A stretch of 64,000 bases of DNA from Larkinella bovis (GCF_042655385.1 NZ_JBHSMA010000002.1:62001-126000); one strand, 5' to 3'; shown: positions 1-9,575, numbered from the stretch's first letter. The notes: generated from the sequence alone by a model not told the origin. Numbers and translations: made by a program.

Positions 1-2
1 CC

Positions 3-494
3 TTTGCGCTGCTCGACTGGGCCGAATCCGGTACGGATTTTTCCTTTCTCCGGCAGTTGCCCGAATTGATTGTGATGGAGACCGGCGGCATGAAAGGCCG
101 GCGGCAGGAATTGCTCCGGGAAGAAGTGCACAACATTCTGACCCATCGGCTGGGCGTTCCGGCGATTCACTCCGAATACGGCATGACCGAACTGCTCTCC
201 CAGGCATATTCGACCGGTGAAGGGGTTTTCCGGATGTCGGCCACGCTGCGCATCCGGCTGCGGGATGTGAATGACCCGTTTTCCCTCTATCCCGCGCCGT
301 CCGACCCGTCATCGACGCCATCGGTTCGGCAAACCGGGGGCATCAACGTGATTGATCTGGCCAATCTGGATTCGTGCAGCTTCATCGAAACGCAGGATCT
401 GGGGCAGTACGACCAAGAAACGCCCGACGGTTTTCGAGTCATCGGGCGGTTTGATAATTCGGATATTCGGGGTTGCAACCTCCTGGTGTTGTAA
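3..494 (+). CDS. LuxE/PaaK-like acyl-protein synthetase, C-terminal part
   Basis: The gene runs in from the left edge; the open frame already covers position 3, so only about 163 C-terminal residues are visible. The stretch ETGGMKGRR followed by an HSEYGMTELLSQAY block matches the C-terminal part of LuxE-type acyl-protein synthetases and related adenylate-forming enzymes, where the YGMTE-like motif contacts the adenylate. Such proteins activate a carboxylate with ATP and pass it to a thiol. The protein ends with a small C-terminal lobe (VIGRFDNSDIRGCNLLVL). The TTG at 57 is internal, not a start. The substrate cannot be read from the sequence. The family assignment is from memory of motifs and is fairly secure. 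Confidence 0.7.
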   Translation, partial: FALLDWAESGTDFSFLRQLPELIVMETGGMKGRRQELLREEVHNILTHRLGVPAIHSEYGMTELLSQAYSTGEGVFRMSATLRIRLRDVNDPFSLYPAPSDPSSTPSVRQTGGINVIDLANLDSCSFIETQDLGQYDQETPDGFRVIGRFDNSDIRGCNLLVL

Positions 495-604
495 TGCCAT
501 CGCGCTTCATCCGAACGGGAATTCCATTGTAAACGCTTCGGTTTGCCAGTCCGCCGGAAAGGAGTTCGCGATTTGCAATCCGCGAACCGGTTCGCCAAAA
601 CCTT

Positions 605-1756
605 TTAAGCGTACGTCTCTACGTCATAGCGGGTGATCTGATCACCGCAAAGAATCACCAGCCGTTCAACCACGTTCCGGAGTTCCCGGACATTCCCGGT
701 CCAGGGCAGCGATTTGAGGTATTCCATCGCATCGGGCATGATCTCTTTGGGCTGTGCTCCGTATTCTTCCGCAATGTCGTGCAGGAATTTTTCCGCCAGA
801 AGCGGCACGTCCTCGCGCCGATCGGCCAGCGGGGGGACATGAATACGAATGACACTCAGCCGGTGAAACAGGTCTTCGCGGAAATTGCCTTCCTGAATTT
901 CCTTCCGGAGGTCCTTGTTCGTGGCCGCAATGACCCGCACGTTAATCTTAATTTCCTTGTCACCCCCTACGCGGGTGATTTTGCTTTCCTGCAGGGCCCG
1001 CAGCACCTTGGCCTGGGCCGAAAGGCTCATGTCGCCGATTTCATCCAGAAAAAGTGTTCCGCCGTCGGCCTGTTCGAACTTGCCCTGACGCCGGGCCGAA
1101 GCCCCGGTAAAGGCACCTTTTTCGTGACCAAACAATTCGCTTTCAATCAATTCACTCGGAATGGCAGCGCAGTTCACTTCGATCAGGGACATGGCAGCGC
1201 GGCTCCCTTTTTCGTGAATTTGTTTGGCGACCATCTCCTTGCCGGAGCCGTTGGCACCCGTAATCAGCACGCGGGCTTCGGTGGGGGCTACGCGTTCGAT
1301 GGTTTCTTTCACCCGGCGAATCGCATCGGAGTCGCCGACGATTTCGTTTAATTTATAAATCCGGCGCTTGAGCGTTTTGGTCTCCATCACCAGCTTGGCC
1401 TTTTCAATGGCATTCCGGACCGTCACCAGCAGGCGGTTCAGATCAGGCGGTTTGATGATGAAATCGAAGGCGCCCCGCTTGGTGGCTTCCACGGCGTTTT
1501 CAACATTTCCGTAGGCCGAAATCATGATGAACTGCGTTCCTTTTCCCACTTCAGCGGCTTTCAGGAGCAACTCGAGACCATCCATTTTGGGCATCTTAAT
1601 ATCACAAAGCGCAACATCATAATTATTCTGCTTGATCAGGTCCAGTCCTTCCTCCCCATCTTTCGCTTCCTCAACTTCGTAGCCTTCATATTCCAGAATA
1701 TCACGGAGCGCATCCCGAATGCTTTTTTCATCATCAATGATGATTAATCTCGCCAT
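605..1756 (-). CDS. Sigma-54-dependent response regulator without HTH domain
   Basis: The 383-residue protein has an N-terminal receiver domain (acidic pair D8/D9, phospho-acceptor D52 in LCDIKMP, conserved Lys in FIIKPPD) and then a sigma-54 activator AAA+ domain from about residue 140 to 365. Visible motifs are Walker A (GANGSGKE), the sigma-54 contacting loop GAFTGA, and a Walker B-like LFLDEIGD. The protein stops soon after the AAA+ lid (RNVVERLVILCGDQ); the Fis-type helix-turn-helix of usual NtrC proteins (about 460 residues) is absent. It may therefore activate sigma-54 polymerase without sequence-specific DNA binding, or through a partner. No histidine kinase is adjacent. It converges with the LuxE-like gene to its right end at 494. 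Confidence 0.9.
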   Translation of the reverse strand: MARLIIIDDEKSIRDALRDILEYEGYEVEEAKDGEEGLDLIKQNNYDVALCDIKMPKMDGLELLLKAAEVGKGTQFIMISAYGNVENAVEATKRGAFDFIIKPPDLNRLLVTVRNAIEKAKLVMETKTLKRRIYKLNEIVGDSDAIRRVKETIERVAPTEARVLITGANGSGKEMVAKQIHEKGSRAAMSLIEVNCAAIPSELIESELFGHEKGAFTGASARRQGKFEQADGGTLFLDEIGDMSLSAQAKVLRALQESKITRVGGDKEIKINVRVIAATNKDLRKEIQEGNFREDLFHRLSVIRIHVPPLADRREDVPLLAEKFLHDIAEEYGAQPKEIMPDAMEYLKSLPWTGNVRELRNVVERLVILCGDQITRYDVETYA

Positions 1757-2167
1757 AAATCAATTGTTACTAAATGGATCAACCTGGACACTTGTTCGAA
1801 AAATATCTCCTACGAACCTGAAATTAAGCGAAAAGTAACAGAAAGAGATTTCAATAAGCAAGGTTCCCTCTTTTTTTTTAGCAGGAATTAGGGAAAGGGA
1901 CTTTCGGAGGAAATACGGTCGGGAGGGGTGCGTGGAGGAGTCCCAAACGAAATCGACCGTCGCGTGAATTTGGTAAATTTCCGGGGAATGGGCCGAAATT
2001 AGGAAAATGAAAGATTTCATAACGTGGAGTGAAAAATATCTAACTAATACCTTGTAATATCCTAAAAATTAGCGCAAATTGTAGGGAGGGATTATGCTGG
2101 CCGAATGCTCAATTCACCGGATGTCATCCTGCTTTTTATACCATCTTTATTTTTAAACTCTTCTTGT
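1757..2167. other. Divergent intergenic region, response regulator / susC
   Basis: This 411-base AT-rich stretch separates two divergent genes. A weak -7-like box, TACCTTGT, lies at 2049-2056 on the plus strand and may serve susC; no TTG is found at the expected distance. An 86-codon minus-strand frame (1760-2020) looks non-coding. No RNA gene is seen. Confidence 0.4.
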
Positions 2168-5100
2168 ATGCGTTATTTTACCTTCCTACGCTGTCTGTTA
2201 ACCCTATGGCTTGGCGCCTGGTTAATTGCGGCCGTTCAGGCACAAGACCGACGGATTTCCGGGACCGTTTTTTCCGGGAAAGACCAGCAGCCCATCGCCG
2301 GGGTTTCCATTTTAATCAAGAACACAACCCTGGGCACAACCACCGATGCCAGCGGTAAATTTACGATCAATGCGCCCGCCAATTCGGTTCTGGTATTCAG
2401 TTCTATTGGATTTATGGGTCGGGAAGTGGCCGTTGGGAACCAAACGACCCTGACCGTCACCCTGGAAGAAGAAGAACAAAGCCTTAATGAAGTCGTGGTA
2501 ACGGCGCTCGGGATCAAAAAAGAAGCCAAGCGCCTGGGCTATGCCACGGCGAACGTCAGCTCGGAGCAGATTTCAACCAACCGCTCCGTCAACTTCATGA
2601 ATGCCCTGCAGGGCAAAGTCGCCGGGGTGAACATCTCCAGCCTGGGCACGGGCGCGGCCGGAACGAGTAAAATCCGGATTCGCGGCCAGTCGTCGTTTTC
2701 GGGTCAGAACAACCCGCTGATCGTGGTGAACGGGGTGCCGATCGATAACACCAACTTCGGCCAGAACAACGGGAACACGGGGAGTGACGGCTCCATCGGG
2801 AACCGGGACCGCAACTATTCCGACGGGGGGGACGGGCTTTCCTCGATCAACCCGGACGATATCGAAGGCATGACGGTTTTGAAAGGCGGAACCGCAGCCG
2901 CCCTGTACGGTTCGCGGGCGAAGGATGGGGTCATTATGATCACGACCAAAACCAAAGGCAGCGGTCAGGGCATCGGGGTGACGTATAATACCAACTTTAC
3001 GAGCGATACCCCGCTGGATTTTACGGATTATCAGTACGAGTATGGCCAGGGTGAATACGGGGTTCGGCCGACGGCGCCCAACCCGACCACCGGGGTCTGG
3101 AGCTTTGGGGAAAAGTTTAACGGCCAAACTCAGGTCCTGTTCGGTGGGGTAACCGTCCCGTACGTCCCGGTTCGAAATCATATAAAGAACTTTTACCGGA
3201 CCGGTTCGACCTGGACGAACTCGATTTCGGTTTCGTCGGGGAGCGAAAAAGGCGGTTTTAATCTGTCGGTTTCCAATACGGATAACAAAGGCATTACGCG
3301 CAATAACACCTTCAACCGGAAAACGATCAACCTTGGGTTTAGCTACAATCTTTCCCCTAAACTAACGGTTACGGGAACGATCAACTATTCGAATGAATAC
3401 AATAAAAACCCGCCCCAGATTGCGCAACAGGACAACAGTACGCCGACGGTGATCTACACGCTGGCGAACTCCATGCCGCTCGACGTGCTGGAAGCCAACC
3501 AGATCAACCCGACGACGGGCAACGAATTCATCTGGTCGCGGTTTCAGAACCGGACGAACCCGTACTTCGTGCTGTCGCAGAAATTTGAAAATATCCGGCG
3601 CGACCGCCTGTTTGGTAACCTGACGGCCCGGTATAATTTTACGGACTGGCTGTATCTCCAGGGCCGGGTAGGTCAGGATTTCTGGTCGCGGGACCAGGAC
3701 TACAACTTCCCGACGGGTCAGGCTTCGCTGGCGGCTGCTCCGGCCGGTTTTGTAAACGGTGCCTACGTGCAGGAAGCGCGTCGGTTCCGCGAACTCAATT
3801 CCGACTTCCTGATCGGTGTTAACAAAACGTTCGGGAAATTCGGCATCGATATCACGGCGGGAGGCAATCAGTTGTACCGCCGAAGCGACATCAACAGCGT
3901 GCTGGTGACGGATTTTATCGTGCGCGGGCTGTATATTCCGCAAAACGGGCGCGTGAAAGACCCAACCTACGGCCTGAGCGAACGGAAAGTTAACTCCCTC
4001 TACGGAGCTGCCGAATTTTCGTTCAATGATTTTCTCTACCTGAACGTAACGGCCCGCAACGACTGGTTTTCGACCCTGGCACCGGGAAACCGCAGCATTC
4101 TGTACCCATCCATCACGGGAAGTTTCGTCTTTTCGCAAGCCTTTAACAACCTGCCCAACTGGCTGAATTTTGGTAAAATCCGGGCGGCTTACGCGCAGGT
4201 TGGTAGTGATGGCGACGTCGCCCCGTATTCCAACAACCTCTTCTACAGTGTGGCGGCCAACCTCTTTCCGAACCCGGCCGGGCTGGGGCAACCGGTAGGA
4301 ACCATCACGTCAGGAACCGTTCCGAGCGCAACGCTGAAACCCAGCCGGACCGCCGAAACCGAGGTGGGTCTGGAACTGAAACTGTTCAACAATCGCCTTG
4401 GGCTGGATCTGGCGGTTTACAACAAAATTACGAGCGACCAGATTGTGGCCGCGCAGGCATCCGATGCTTCCGGCTATACCAATACGCTGATTAACAGTGG
4501 ACAAAGCCGGAACCGGGGTTTTGAAGTGCTGCTCAATCTGTCGCCGGTCCGGACGAAAGCTTTTTCCTGGGATATTACCCTGAACGGCTCCTACAACGAA
4601 ACAAAACTGCTCCGGCTGCTGACCGATGTTCCGGGCGAACAGATCGTGGTGGGGAACGGGATTTACGTCGGGGACCTGCGCCATGTGGTCGGCGAGCCAC
4701 TGGGCCAGTTGTACACGTTTGGGTATCAGCGGGACGCGCAGGGCCGGATTGTACACGGCGGTGACGGGCTTCCGAACCGGACGCCGACACCGATTTCGTT
4801 TGGATCGGCCTTGCCGAAGTACATGGGTGGGATCACTAATTCGGTGACTTACAAAGGCATCAACCTGTCGTTCCTGATTGATTTCAAACTGGGGGGTAAG
4901 ATGATTTCGGGGACTAACCTGAACGCCTTCCGGCACGGTTTGCACAATGAGACGCTGGTGGGCCGGGGCGAAGCCGATAATAAAATGGTGGGTATTGGTG
5001 TCAACGAAAAAGGCGAAACGAATACCGTTCGGGCGTTTGTGCAGGATTACTACTCCGTCGGGCGCTCGAAAAGCCTGGGTGAGCAGGTGGTCTACGATGC

Positions 5101-5344
5101 CGGTTTCTGGAAACTGCGCCAGATTTCGATTGGCTATGATTTCACGAAAATGCTGCCCGGTAAGCTCTTCATCAAGGGAATCCGCCTGAATGCGGTGGCC
5201 AACAACGTCGCCATGCTGAAAAAATGGGTGCCCAACATCGATCCTGAACAGTTCGGTTTCAGTTCCGACAACCTGATGGGGCTGGAGTCCACCGGTTTGC
5301 CCACTACCCGCAGCATTGGCTTTAACCTGAACGTTCGATTCTAA
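2168..5344 (+). CDS. SusC/RagA-family TonB-linked outer membrane protein
   Basis: This is a 1058-residue TonB-dependent outer-membrane transporter of the SusC type, which forms the barrel under a SusD lid and imports glycans or peptides. The ATG at 2168 is preferred over 2105 because it puts a clean signal peptide at the N-terminus (MRYFTFLRCLL, then cleavage after AVQAQ). Next come a carboxypeptidase-regulatory-like domain (about residues 28-105, ISGTVFSGKDQQPIAGV), the SusC hallmark LNEVVVTALGIKKE acting as TonB box region, a plug domain (GKVAGVNIS, IRIRGQSSF, VVNGVPID), and a long beta-barrel ending in aromatic FNLNVRF. The susD-like gene follows 113 bases later. No glycoside hydrolase or sensor gene lies nearby, so the substrate is unknown. 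Confidence 0.95.
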   Translation: MRYFTFLRCLLTLWLGAWLIAAVQAQDRRISGTVFSGKDQQPIAGVSILIKNTTLGTTTDASGKFTINAPANSVLVFSSIGFMGREVAVGNQTTLTVTLEEEEQSLNEVVVTALGIKKEAKRLGYATANVSSEQISTNRSVNFMNALQGKVAGVNISSLGTGAAGTSKIRIRGQSSFSGQNNPLIVVNGVPIDNTNFGQNNGNTGSDGSIGNRDRNYSDGGDGLSSINPDDIEGMTVLKGGTAAALYGSRAKDGVIMITTKTKGSGQGIGVTYNTNFTSDTPLDFTDYQYEYGQGEYGVRPTAPNPTTGVWSFGEKFNGQTQVLFGGVTVPYVPVRNHIKNFYRTGSTWTNSISVSSGSEKGGFNLSVSNTDNKGITRNNTFNRKTINLGFSYNLSPKLTVTGTINYSNEYNKNPPQIAQQDNSTPTVIYTLANSMPLDVLEANQINPTTGNEFIWSRFQNRTNPYFVLSQKFENIRRDRLFGNLTARYNFTDWLYLQGRVGQDFWSRDQDYNFPTGQASLAAAPAGFVNGAYVQEARRFRELNSDFLIGVNKTFGKFGIDITAGGNQLYRRSDINSVLVTDFIVRGLYIPQNGRVKDPTYGLSERKVNSLYGAAEFSFNDFLYLNVTARNDWFSTLAPGNRSILYPSITGSFVFSQAFNNLPNWLNFGKIRAAYAQVGSDGDVAPYSNNLFYSVAANLFPNPAGLGQPVGTITSGTVPSATLKPSRTAETEVGLELKLFNNRLGLDLAVYNKITSDQIVAAQASDASGYTNTLINSGQSRNRGFEVLLNLSPVRTKAFSWDITLNGSYNETKLLRLLTDVPGEQIVVGNGIYVGDLRHVVGEPLGQLYTFGYQRDAQGRIVHGGDGLPNRTPTPISFGSALPKYMGGITNSVTYKGINLSFLIDFKLGGKMISGTNLNAFRHGLHNETLVGRGEADNKMVGIGVNEKGETNTVRAFVQDYYSVGRSKSLGEQVVYDAGFWKLRQISIGYDFTKMLPGKLFIKGIRLNAVANNVAMLKKWVPNIDPEQFGFSSDNLMGLESTGLPTTRSIGFNLNVRF

Positions 5345-5411
5345 AACCGGTTTTCGGTATTGGGTTTGTCGTTTTCGGGGCTGATGCTCAAGACAATAGA
5401 ACTGCGCAGCT

Positions 5412-5439
5412 ACCGTATACTGAAAACCGTATACTGAAA
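5412..5439 (+). repeat. Tandem 14-bp repeat before susD
   Basis: Two perfect head-to-tail copies of ACCGTATACTGAAA occupy 5412-5425 and 5426-5439, and a degenerate third copy (ACAGAAAACCGTA) runs up to the susD start. The motif has no clear role; it may be a remnant of a dispersed repeat or part of the SusC-SusD spacer. Confidence 0.7.
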
Positions 5440-5457
5440 ACAGAAAACCGTAAAAAC

Positions 5458-6990
5458 ATGAAAAAGAAATTCTTATATATACCCCTCATGGCCCTGCTGG
5501 TCGGTGTCGGCGGGTGCGAGAAAGGATTCGACGAGCTGAATATCAACCCGACAGCCGCAACGTCGCTCAATCCGTTGTTTACGTTCAACAACGCGATGAT
5601 CAACACCACCTTCCCCGGATCGACCATGGTCTTTGAACATCCGATCGTCCAGCAGGTTTTTTCGCCCAATTCCGGGGTGTTGGCCGGTGGAAACTTTAAT
5701 GTGGATAACCGGGGACCCACCGGGCCTAATACCGGGATCTGGCAGCGGTATTACCGGGATGTGATCCGGTATCTGGTGGATGTGCTTGACAAAACCAAAG
5801 CCGATGCCAACCGGACGAACCTCTACAACATGGCCCGCATCTGGAAGGCGTACGCGTCGATGGTGCTGACGGATACCTACGGGGATATTCCGTATAAAGA
5901 AGCGGGACTCGGTTTTCTGGGAGCCAATGTGGCACCTAAATACGATACCCAGCAGAGCATTTACGACGATATCATCAAGGAATTAACGGAAGCTACGGCC
6001 GCGCTGGATGCCAGCAAGCCAACCGAAGCCGGTGATATTATGTACGGTGGCAATATCACGAAATGGAAAAAACTGGGTAATTCGCTGCTGCTACGGGCCG
6101 GGATGCGCCTTTCCAAAGTGAACCCGACGCTGGCCCAGGCCACAGCCGCGAAAGCCTTTGCCGGTGGGGTGATCACCACCAACGCTGATAACGGGGTCGT
6201 TCGGAACAATGCCAATTATCAGAATCCGGTCGGAGTAATGCTCAACTCGACGGAGGCTGCCAATTTATACCTTACCCGGTATTTTGTGGATTACCTCCGG
6301 ACGAACAGCGATCCCCGGCTGGCGTCGATTGCGGGGCGGTATGTGGGCGCTAAAAGCGGAGCCGAACAAACAGTCGCCCGCATCAACCGTGATCCGGCCG
6401 TACAAATCGGGATGCCAATGGGTTTTGATAACGGCACGATTCCGGCGCAGGCCACGGCGGATAAACTAGCCAGCTTCTACGATTATTCACAACTGGACCG
6501 GACTCGCCTGGGCAAACTGGATGCGCCAACGTTTATGGTGACAGCGGCCCAGTCGCAACTGCTGCTGGCCGAAGCCGCCCAACGGGGGTGGATTACTGGC
6601 AATGCGGCCGACTTCTATGCCGCCGGTATTACGGCCCATATGCAACAATTGGGCGACGCTGATGCTGGTTCAGCGGTTCCGGAGGCTGCCATTACGGCTT
6701 ATCTCCAGAAACATCCGTACGCTGCCGCCAATGGGTTGGAGCTGATCAATACGCAATACTGGGTGGCTTCACTGTTGAACGGCCCGGAAGTATTTGCCAA
6801 TTTCCGACGGAGCGGTTTCCCGAAACTGACGCCGAATCCCTATCCCGGCAAGGAAATCAAAGGCAATTTTATTAACCGGATCACTTATCCTGATTCTGAA
6901 GGATCAGTCAATGTTGCTAATTTGAAGGAAGTGCTTTCCCGGCAAGGGCCTGATAATCAGGATTCCCGGGTTTGGTGGGATAAGCAGTAA
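5458..6990 (+). CDS. SusD/RagB-family outer-membrane lipoprotein
   Basis: The 510-residue protein is the surface-exposed nutrient-binding partner of the upstream SusC protein. It has a lipoprotein signal (MKKKFLYIPLMALLVG followed by VGGC, with C20 as the lipidated residue) and the early DELNINPTAAT segment typical of SusD-like lipoproteins, whose mature part is an alpha-helical TPR-like fold. The closest subgroup seems to be the SusD_2-like type, with a YGDIPYKEA block and a C-terminal NPYPGKEIKGN segment. The pair is transcribed together and ends at a strong hairpin terminator. Its ligand cannot be told from sequence. Confidence 0.93.
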   Translation: MKKKFLYIPLMALLVGVGGCEKGFDELNINPTAATSLNPLFTFNNAMINTTFPGSTMVFEHPIVQQVFSPNSGVLAGGNFNVDNRGPTGPNTGIWQRYYRDVIRYLVDVLDKTKADANRTNLYNMARIWKAYASMVLTDTYGDIPYKEAGLGFLGANVAPKYDTQQSIYDDIIKELTEATAALDASKPTEAGDIMYGGNITKWKKLGNSLLLRAGMRLSKVNPTLAQATAAKAFAGGVITTNADNGVVRNNANYQNPVGVMLNSTEAANLYLTRYFVDYLRTNSDPRLASIAGRYVGAKSGAEQTVARINRDPAVQIGMPMGFDNGTIPAQATADKLASFYDYSQLDRTRLGKLDAPTFMVTAAQSQLLLAEAAQRGWITGNAADFYAAGITAHMQQLGDADAGSAVPEAAITAYLQKHPYAAANGLELINTQYWVASLLNGPEVFANFRRSGFPKLTPNPYPGKEIKGNFINRITYPDSEGSVNVANLKEVLSRQGPDNQDSRVWWDKQ

Positions 6991-7000
6991 AAAAACAAAA

Positions 7001-7025
7001 AGGGCCGCGAAAGCGGCCCTTTTTG
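7001..7025. terminator. Bidirectional rho-independent terminator, susD / pdhB
   Basis: A perfect 8-bp stem AGGGCCGC / GCGGCCCT (7001-7008 and 7013-7020) closes a GAAA loop and is flanked by A-rich sequence on the left and T-rich sequence on the right. It sits between the convergent ends of susD and pdhB and can serve both. Confidence 0.9.
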
Positions 7026-7040
7026 TTGAAAAAGGAAGGC

Positions 7041-8021
7041 TTATTTTTTGTACATCACCGCATTAACGGCATCCAGCGTCCGTTTCACGTTCGGCAGGAT
7101 CACTTCGATCAGCGTCGGGGCATACGGCAGCGGCAAATCCAGGCTGTTGACCCGAATCACCGGCGCGTCCAGGTAATCGAAGGCGTTGCGCTGGATGTTG
7201 TAAGCTAGTTCGGACGAAATAGCCGCCAGGGGCCAGGCTTCTTCGACCACCACGCAGCGGTTGGTTTTCTTCACCGAATTGATCACGGTTGCGTAGTCGA
7301 TAGGCCGAACCGAACGCAGGTCGATGACCTCCGCCGAAATGCCGTTTTTCGCCAGCTCATCGGCGGCTTGCAGGGCCACTTTCATGAATTTACCGAACGA
7401 AACAATCGTGACGTCGTTGCCTTCGCGTTTGATGTCGGCTTTGCCGATCGGAATCAGGTATTCTTCTTCCGGCACCTGGCCTTTATCGCCGTACATCAGC
7501 TCCGACTCCATGAAAATGACCGGATCATCGTCGCGGATGGCGGATTTCAGCAAACCCTTGGCATCGTACGGATTCGACGGCACCACCACTTTCAGACCGG
7601 AGGTATTGGCGTACCAGTTTTCAAAGTTCTGGGAGTGTTGCGACGACAGCATCCCGGCGTTTCCGGTTGGCCCGCGGAACACGATCGGGTTGGAGTATTG
7701 CCCCCCCGACATCGACATGATTTTCGCCGATCCGTTGATGATCTGATCGATGGCCACCAGCGAAAAGTTAAACGTCATGAATTCGACAATGGGCCGCAAA
7801 CCGTTCATGGCGGCTCCAATGCCGATCCCGGCAAAACCCAATTCAGCAATGGGCGTATCGATTACCCGCTCCGGGCCAAACTCATCGAGCATGCCCTGGC
7901 TAACCTTGTATGCTCCATTGTATTCAGCCACTTCTTCGCCCATCAGGAAGACCTTCTCATCCCGGCGCATTTCTTCGGACATGGCTTCGCGGAGGGCTTC
8001 GCGGAATTGTATTTCTCTCAT
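7041..8021 (-). CDS. pdhB: Pyruvate dehydrogenase E1 component, beta subunit
   Basis: The 326-residue protein matches the beta subunit of the heterotetrameric 2-oxoacid dehydrogenase E1, which with the alpha subunit and thiamine diphosphate decarboxylates pyruvate and feeds acetyl groups to E2. Family features include the N-terminal REALREAMSEEM, LMGEEVAEYNGAYKVSQG, the DTPIAELGFAGIGIGAA block, and the C-terminal ALP-like segment NSLDLPLPYAPTLIE. The length is normal for the family. The E1 alpha and E2 genes are not adjacent, so the complex is encoded from split loci. A branched-chain dehydrogenase beta subunit is the main alternative, but the length and the motifs favour pyruvate. Confidence 0.9.
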   Translation of the reverse strand: MREIQFREALREAMSEEMRRDEKVFLMGEEVAEYNGAYKVSQGMLDEFGPERVIDTPIAELGFAGIGIGAAMNGLRPIVEFMTFNFSLVAIDQIINGSAKIMSMSGGQYSNPIVFRGPTGNAGMLSSQHSQNFENWYANTSGLKVVVPSNPYDAKGLLKSAIRDDDPVIFMESELMYGDKGQVPEEEYLIPIGKADIKREGNDVTIVSFGKFMKVALQAADELAKNGISAEVIDLRSVRPIDYATVINSVKKTNRCVVVEEAWPLAAISSELAYNIQRNAFDYLDAPVIRVNSLDLPLPYAPTLIEVILPNVKRTLDAVNAVMYKK

Positions 8022-8110
8022 CGTGCGTGAGTTAGTAGTTATCGGCTTTTAAAAAACGGTCAAAAATAGGCAAAACAGGCTAAAAGAACAATTCGATTGT
8101 AAGACGCCGA

Positions 8111-9499
8111 TCATCCGGTTGTCCGGCGCGGCAGAACCCGCAACCGCAAACCGCCTTTAGGGCGTAGCGTAATGCCGGGTTCCGGCCGGATTTCCCGGGT
8201 ATCAACCGGCTGAAAGTCAAATTCCCGCACCAGCAGGCTCAGCACGATCTGCATTTCCATCATCGCAAAATGATTGCCAATGCAAAGCCGGGGGCCCCCC
8301 CCAAACGGCAGGTACGCGTAGGTGGGTCGCAGTTTAACGGCTTCCGGCCGAAAATGGTCCGGATCGAACGTGTCCGGTTTTTCCCAGTAACGCGGGTCGC
8401 GGTGGAGCAGATACGGGCAGATCAGTACGCCGTTGGCTCCCGGAACGGTTAGCCGGTACGCTCCGAATTGATCGGACTGCAGCGGTTGTCGCCCAAAAAT
8501 CCAGGCCGGCGGATACAAGCGCATCGTTTCCTGAATGACCTGCGTCGTGTAGGGAAGTTCGCGCAGGGTTTCGACGGTTGGGAAACGGGTGGCGCCTAAA
8601 ACCCGGTTTATTTCGTCCCGCACTTTTGCCGCGACCTCCGGGTGCTTTGCCAGCAGATACAACGCCCACGACAGGGCGTTGGCGGTGGTTTCGTGGCCGG
8701 CCATGAAAATCGTCGTGATTTCGTCGCGAAGTTGCTGATTGGTCATCCGCTCCCCGGTTTCGTCGTCCTGAGCCTCCATGAGCATGCCCAGCAGATCGTC
8801 ATGCGACTGGGCGGGGAGGGCGGCCGTCTGGCGCCGGTGGATGATTTCGTAGATGATTCCTTCAATTTTGGCGACCGCCCGGCGGTAACGGATGGCGCGG
8901 GGCGTGGGCCATTTCCGGGTGATCGGGAAAAAGTTAAAGAGCTCTTTGTAAGCGGTTTCGATGATGATCGTAATGGATTCAGAAACGTTGTCGAGGTGGT
9001 TTTTAACATCCGAACTGAACAACGAATGCGTGACAATGGCCAGCGCCAGCTGCATCATTTCCTCCGAAATCAGCAGCGGTTTTTCTAGCGTCCGGTTTTT
9101 CCAGCGGGCCATCAATTCACCGGTTTCGCGGTTCATGCCCTCGACCAGCAGTGCCAGCCGCTGTTTGTGGAAAGCCGGTTGGGCCAGCCGTCGCTGCCGT
9201 CGCCAGAAATCGCCTTCGCTATTGAGCAGGCCGTTGCCCAGAAACATCTTCAGCACTTCGTAGGCATCGCTTTTGACGTAATTGCGGTTATTTTCCTGGA
9301 GAATGTGTTTGGCGTCTTCGGGTGTCAGGGTGAGGGTAATGAGCCGCCCGACGGCATCAAATTGCACCAGCCGGTCGTAGCGTTGTTGTAAGCCAGTCAG
9401 GAACGCCAGCGGATCGCGGGCAAAATCGAACGTGCTGCCCACCCAGGGCAATCCTTTCCGCTTTGGGATGGGTTTCGAAGCGTTCGCAGTGGGAACCAT
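8111..9499 (-). CDS. Cytochrome P450
   Basis: A complete 462-residue P450 monooxygenase with all core motifs: the I-helix oxygen-activation motif AGHETTANAL, the K-helix ExxR (ETMRLYPPAW), the PERF-like region FDPDHFRPE, and the heme loop FGGGPRLCIGNHFA in which Cys is the axial thiolate ligand. There is no fused reductase or ferredoxin domain and no electron-transfer partner gene nearby, so it depends on partners encoded elsewhere. The style resembles fatty-acid or terpenoid hydroxylating P450s (CYP102/CYP4-like), but the substrate is unknown. No signal peptide or membrane anchor is seen, which fits a soluble bacterial enzyme. Confidence 0.95.
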   Translation of the reverse strand: MVPTANASKPIPKRKGLPWVGSTFDFARDPLAFLTGLQQRYDRLVQFDAVGRLITLTLTPEDAKHILQENNRNYVKSDAYEVLKMFLGNGLLNSEGDFWRRQRRLAQPAFHKQRLALLVEGMNRETGELMARWKNRTLEKPLLISEEMMQLALAIVTHSLFSSDVKNHLDNVSESITIIIETAYKELFNFFPITRKWPTPRAIRYRRAVAKIEGIIYEIIHRRQTAALPAQSHDDLLGMLMEAQDDETGERMTNQQLRDEITTIFMAGHETTANALSWALYLLAKHPEVAAKVRDEINRVLGATRFPTVETLRELPYTTQVIQETMRLYPPAWIFGRQPLQSDQFGAYRLTVPGANGVLICPYLLHRDPRYWEKPDTFDPDHFRPEAVKLRPTYAYLPFGGGPRLCIGNHFAMMEMQIVLSLLVREFDFQPVDTREIRPEPGITLRPKGGLRLRVLPRRTTG

Positions 9500-9575
9500 A
9501 CCTCGTTTCTGTCAAGATTTTCATAAAGTTACAAACTCCTTTTCAATCAGAACTCTCCGTTCCAAACCTTTCGGT

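Noticed and set aside
564..587. Hairpin after the LuxE-like gene
   Set aside because: A 7-bp stem GTTCGCG/CGCGAAC with a 10-base loop and no T-run on either strand is too weak to call a terminator.
1760..2020. 86-codon minus-strand frame just upstream of the response regulator
   Set aside because: Low-complexity, no family similarity, lies in AT-rich intergenic DNA. A real short leader peptide cannot be ruled out.
3362..4291. Minus-strand frame of 309 codons
   Set aside because: Shadow of the SusC barrel region, Arg- and Val-rich with no motif.
2168..6990. Polysaccharide utilisation locus
   Set aside because: SusC and SusD homologues occur without glycosidases, lyases, hybrid sensors or ECF sigma factors, so a full PUL is not supported.
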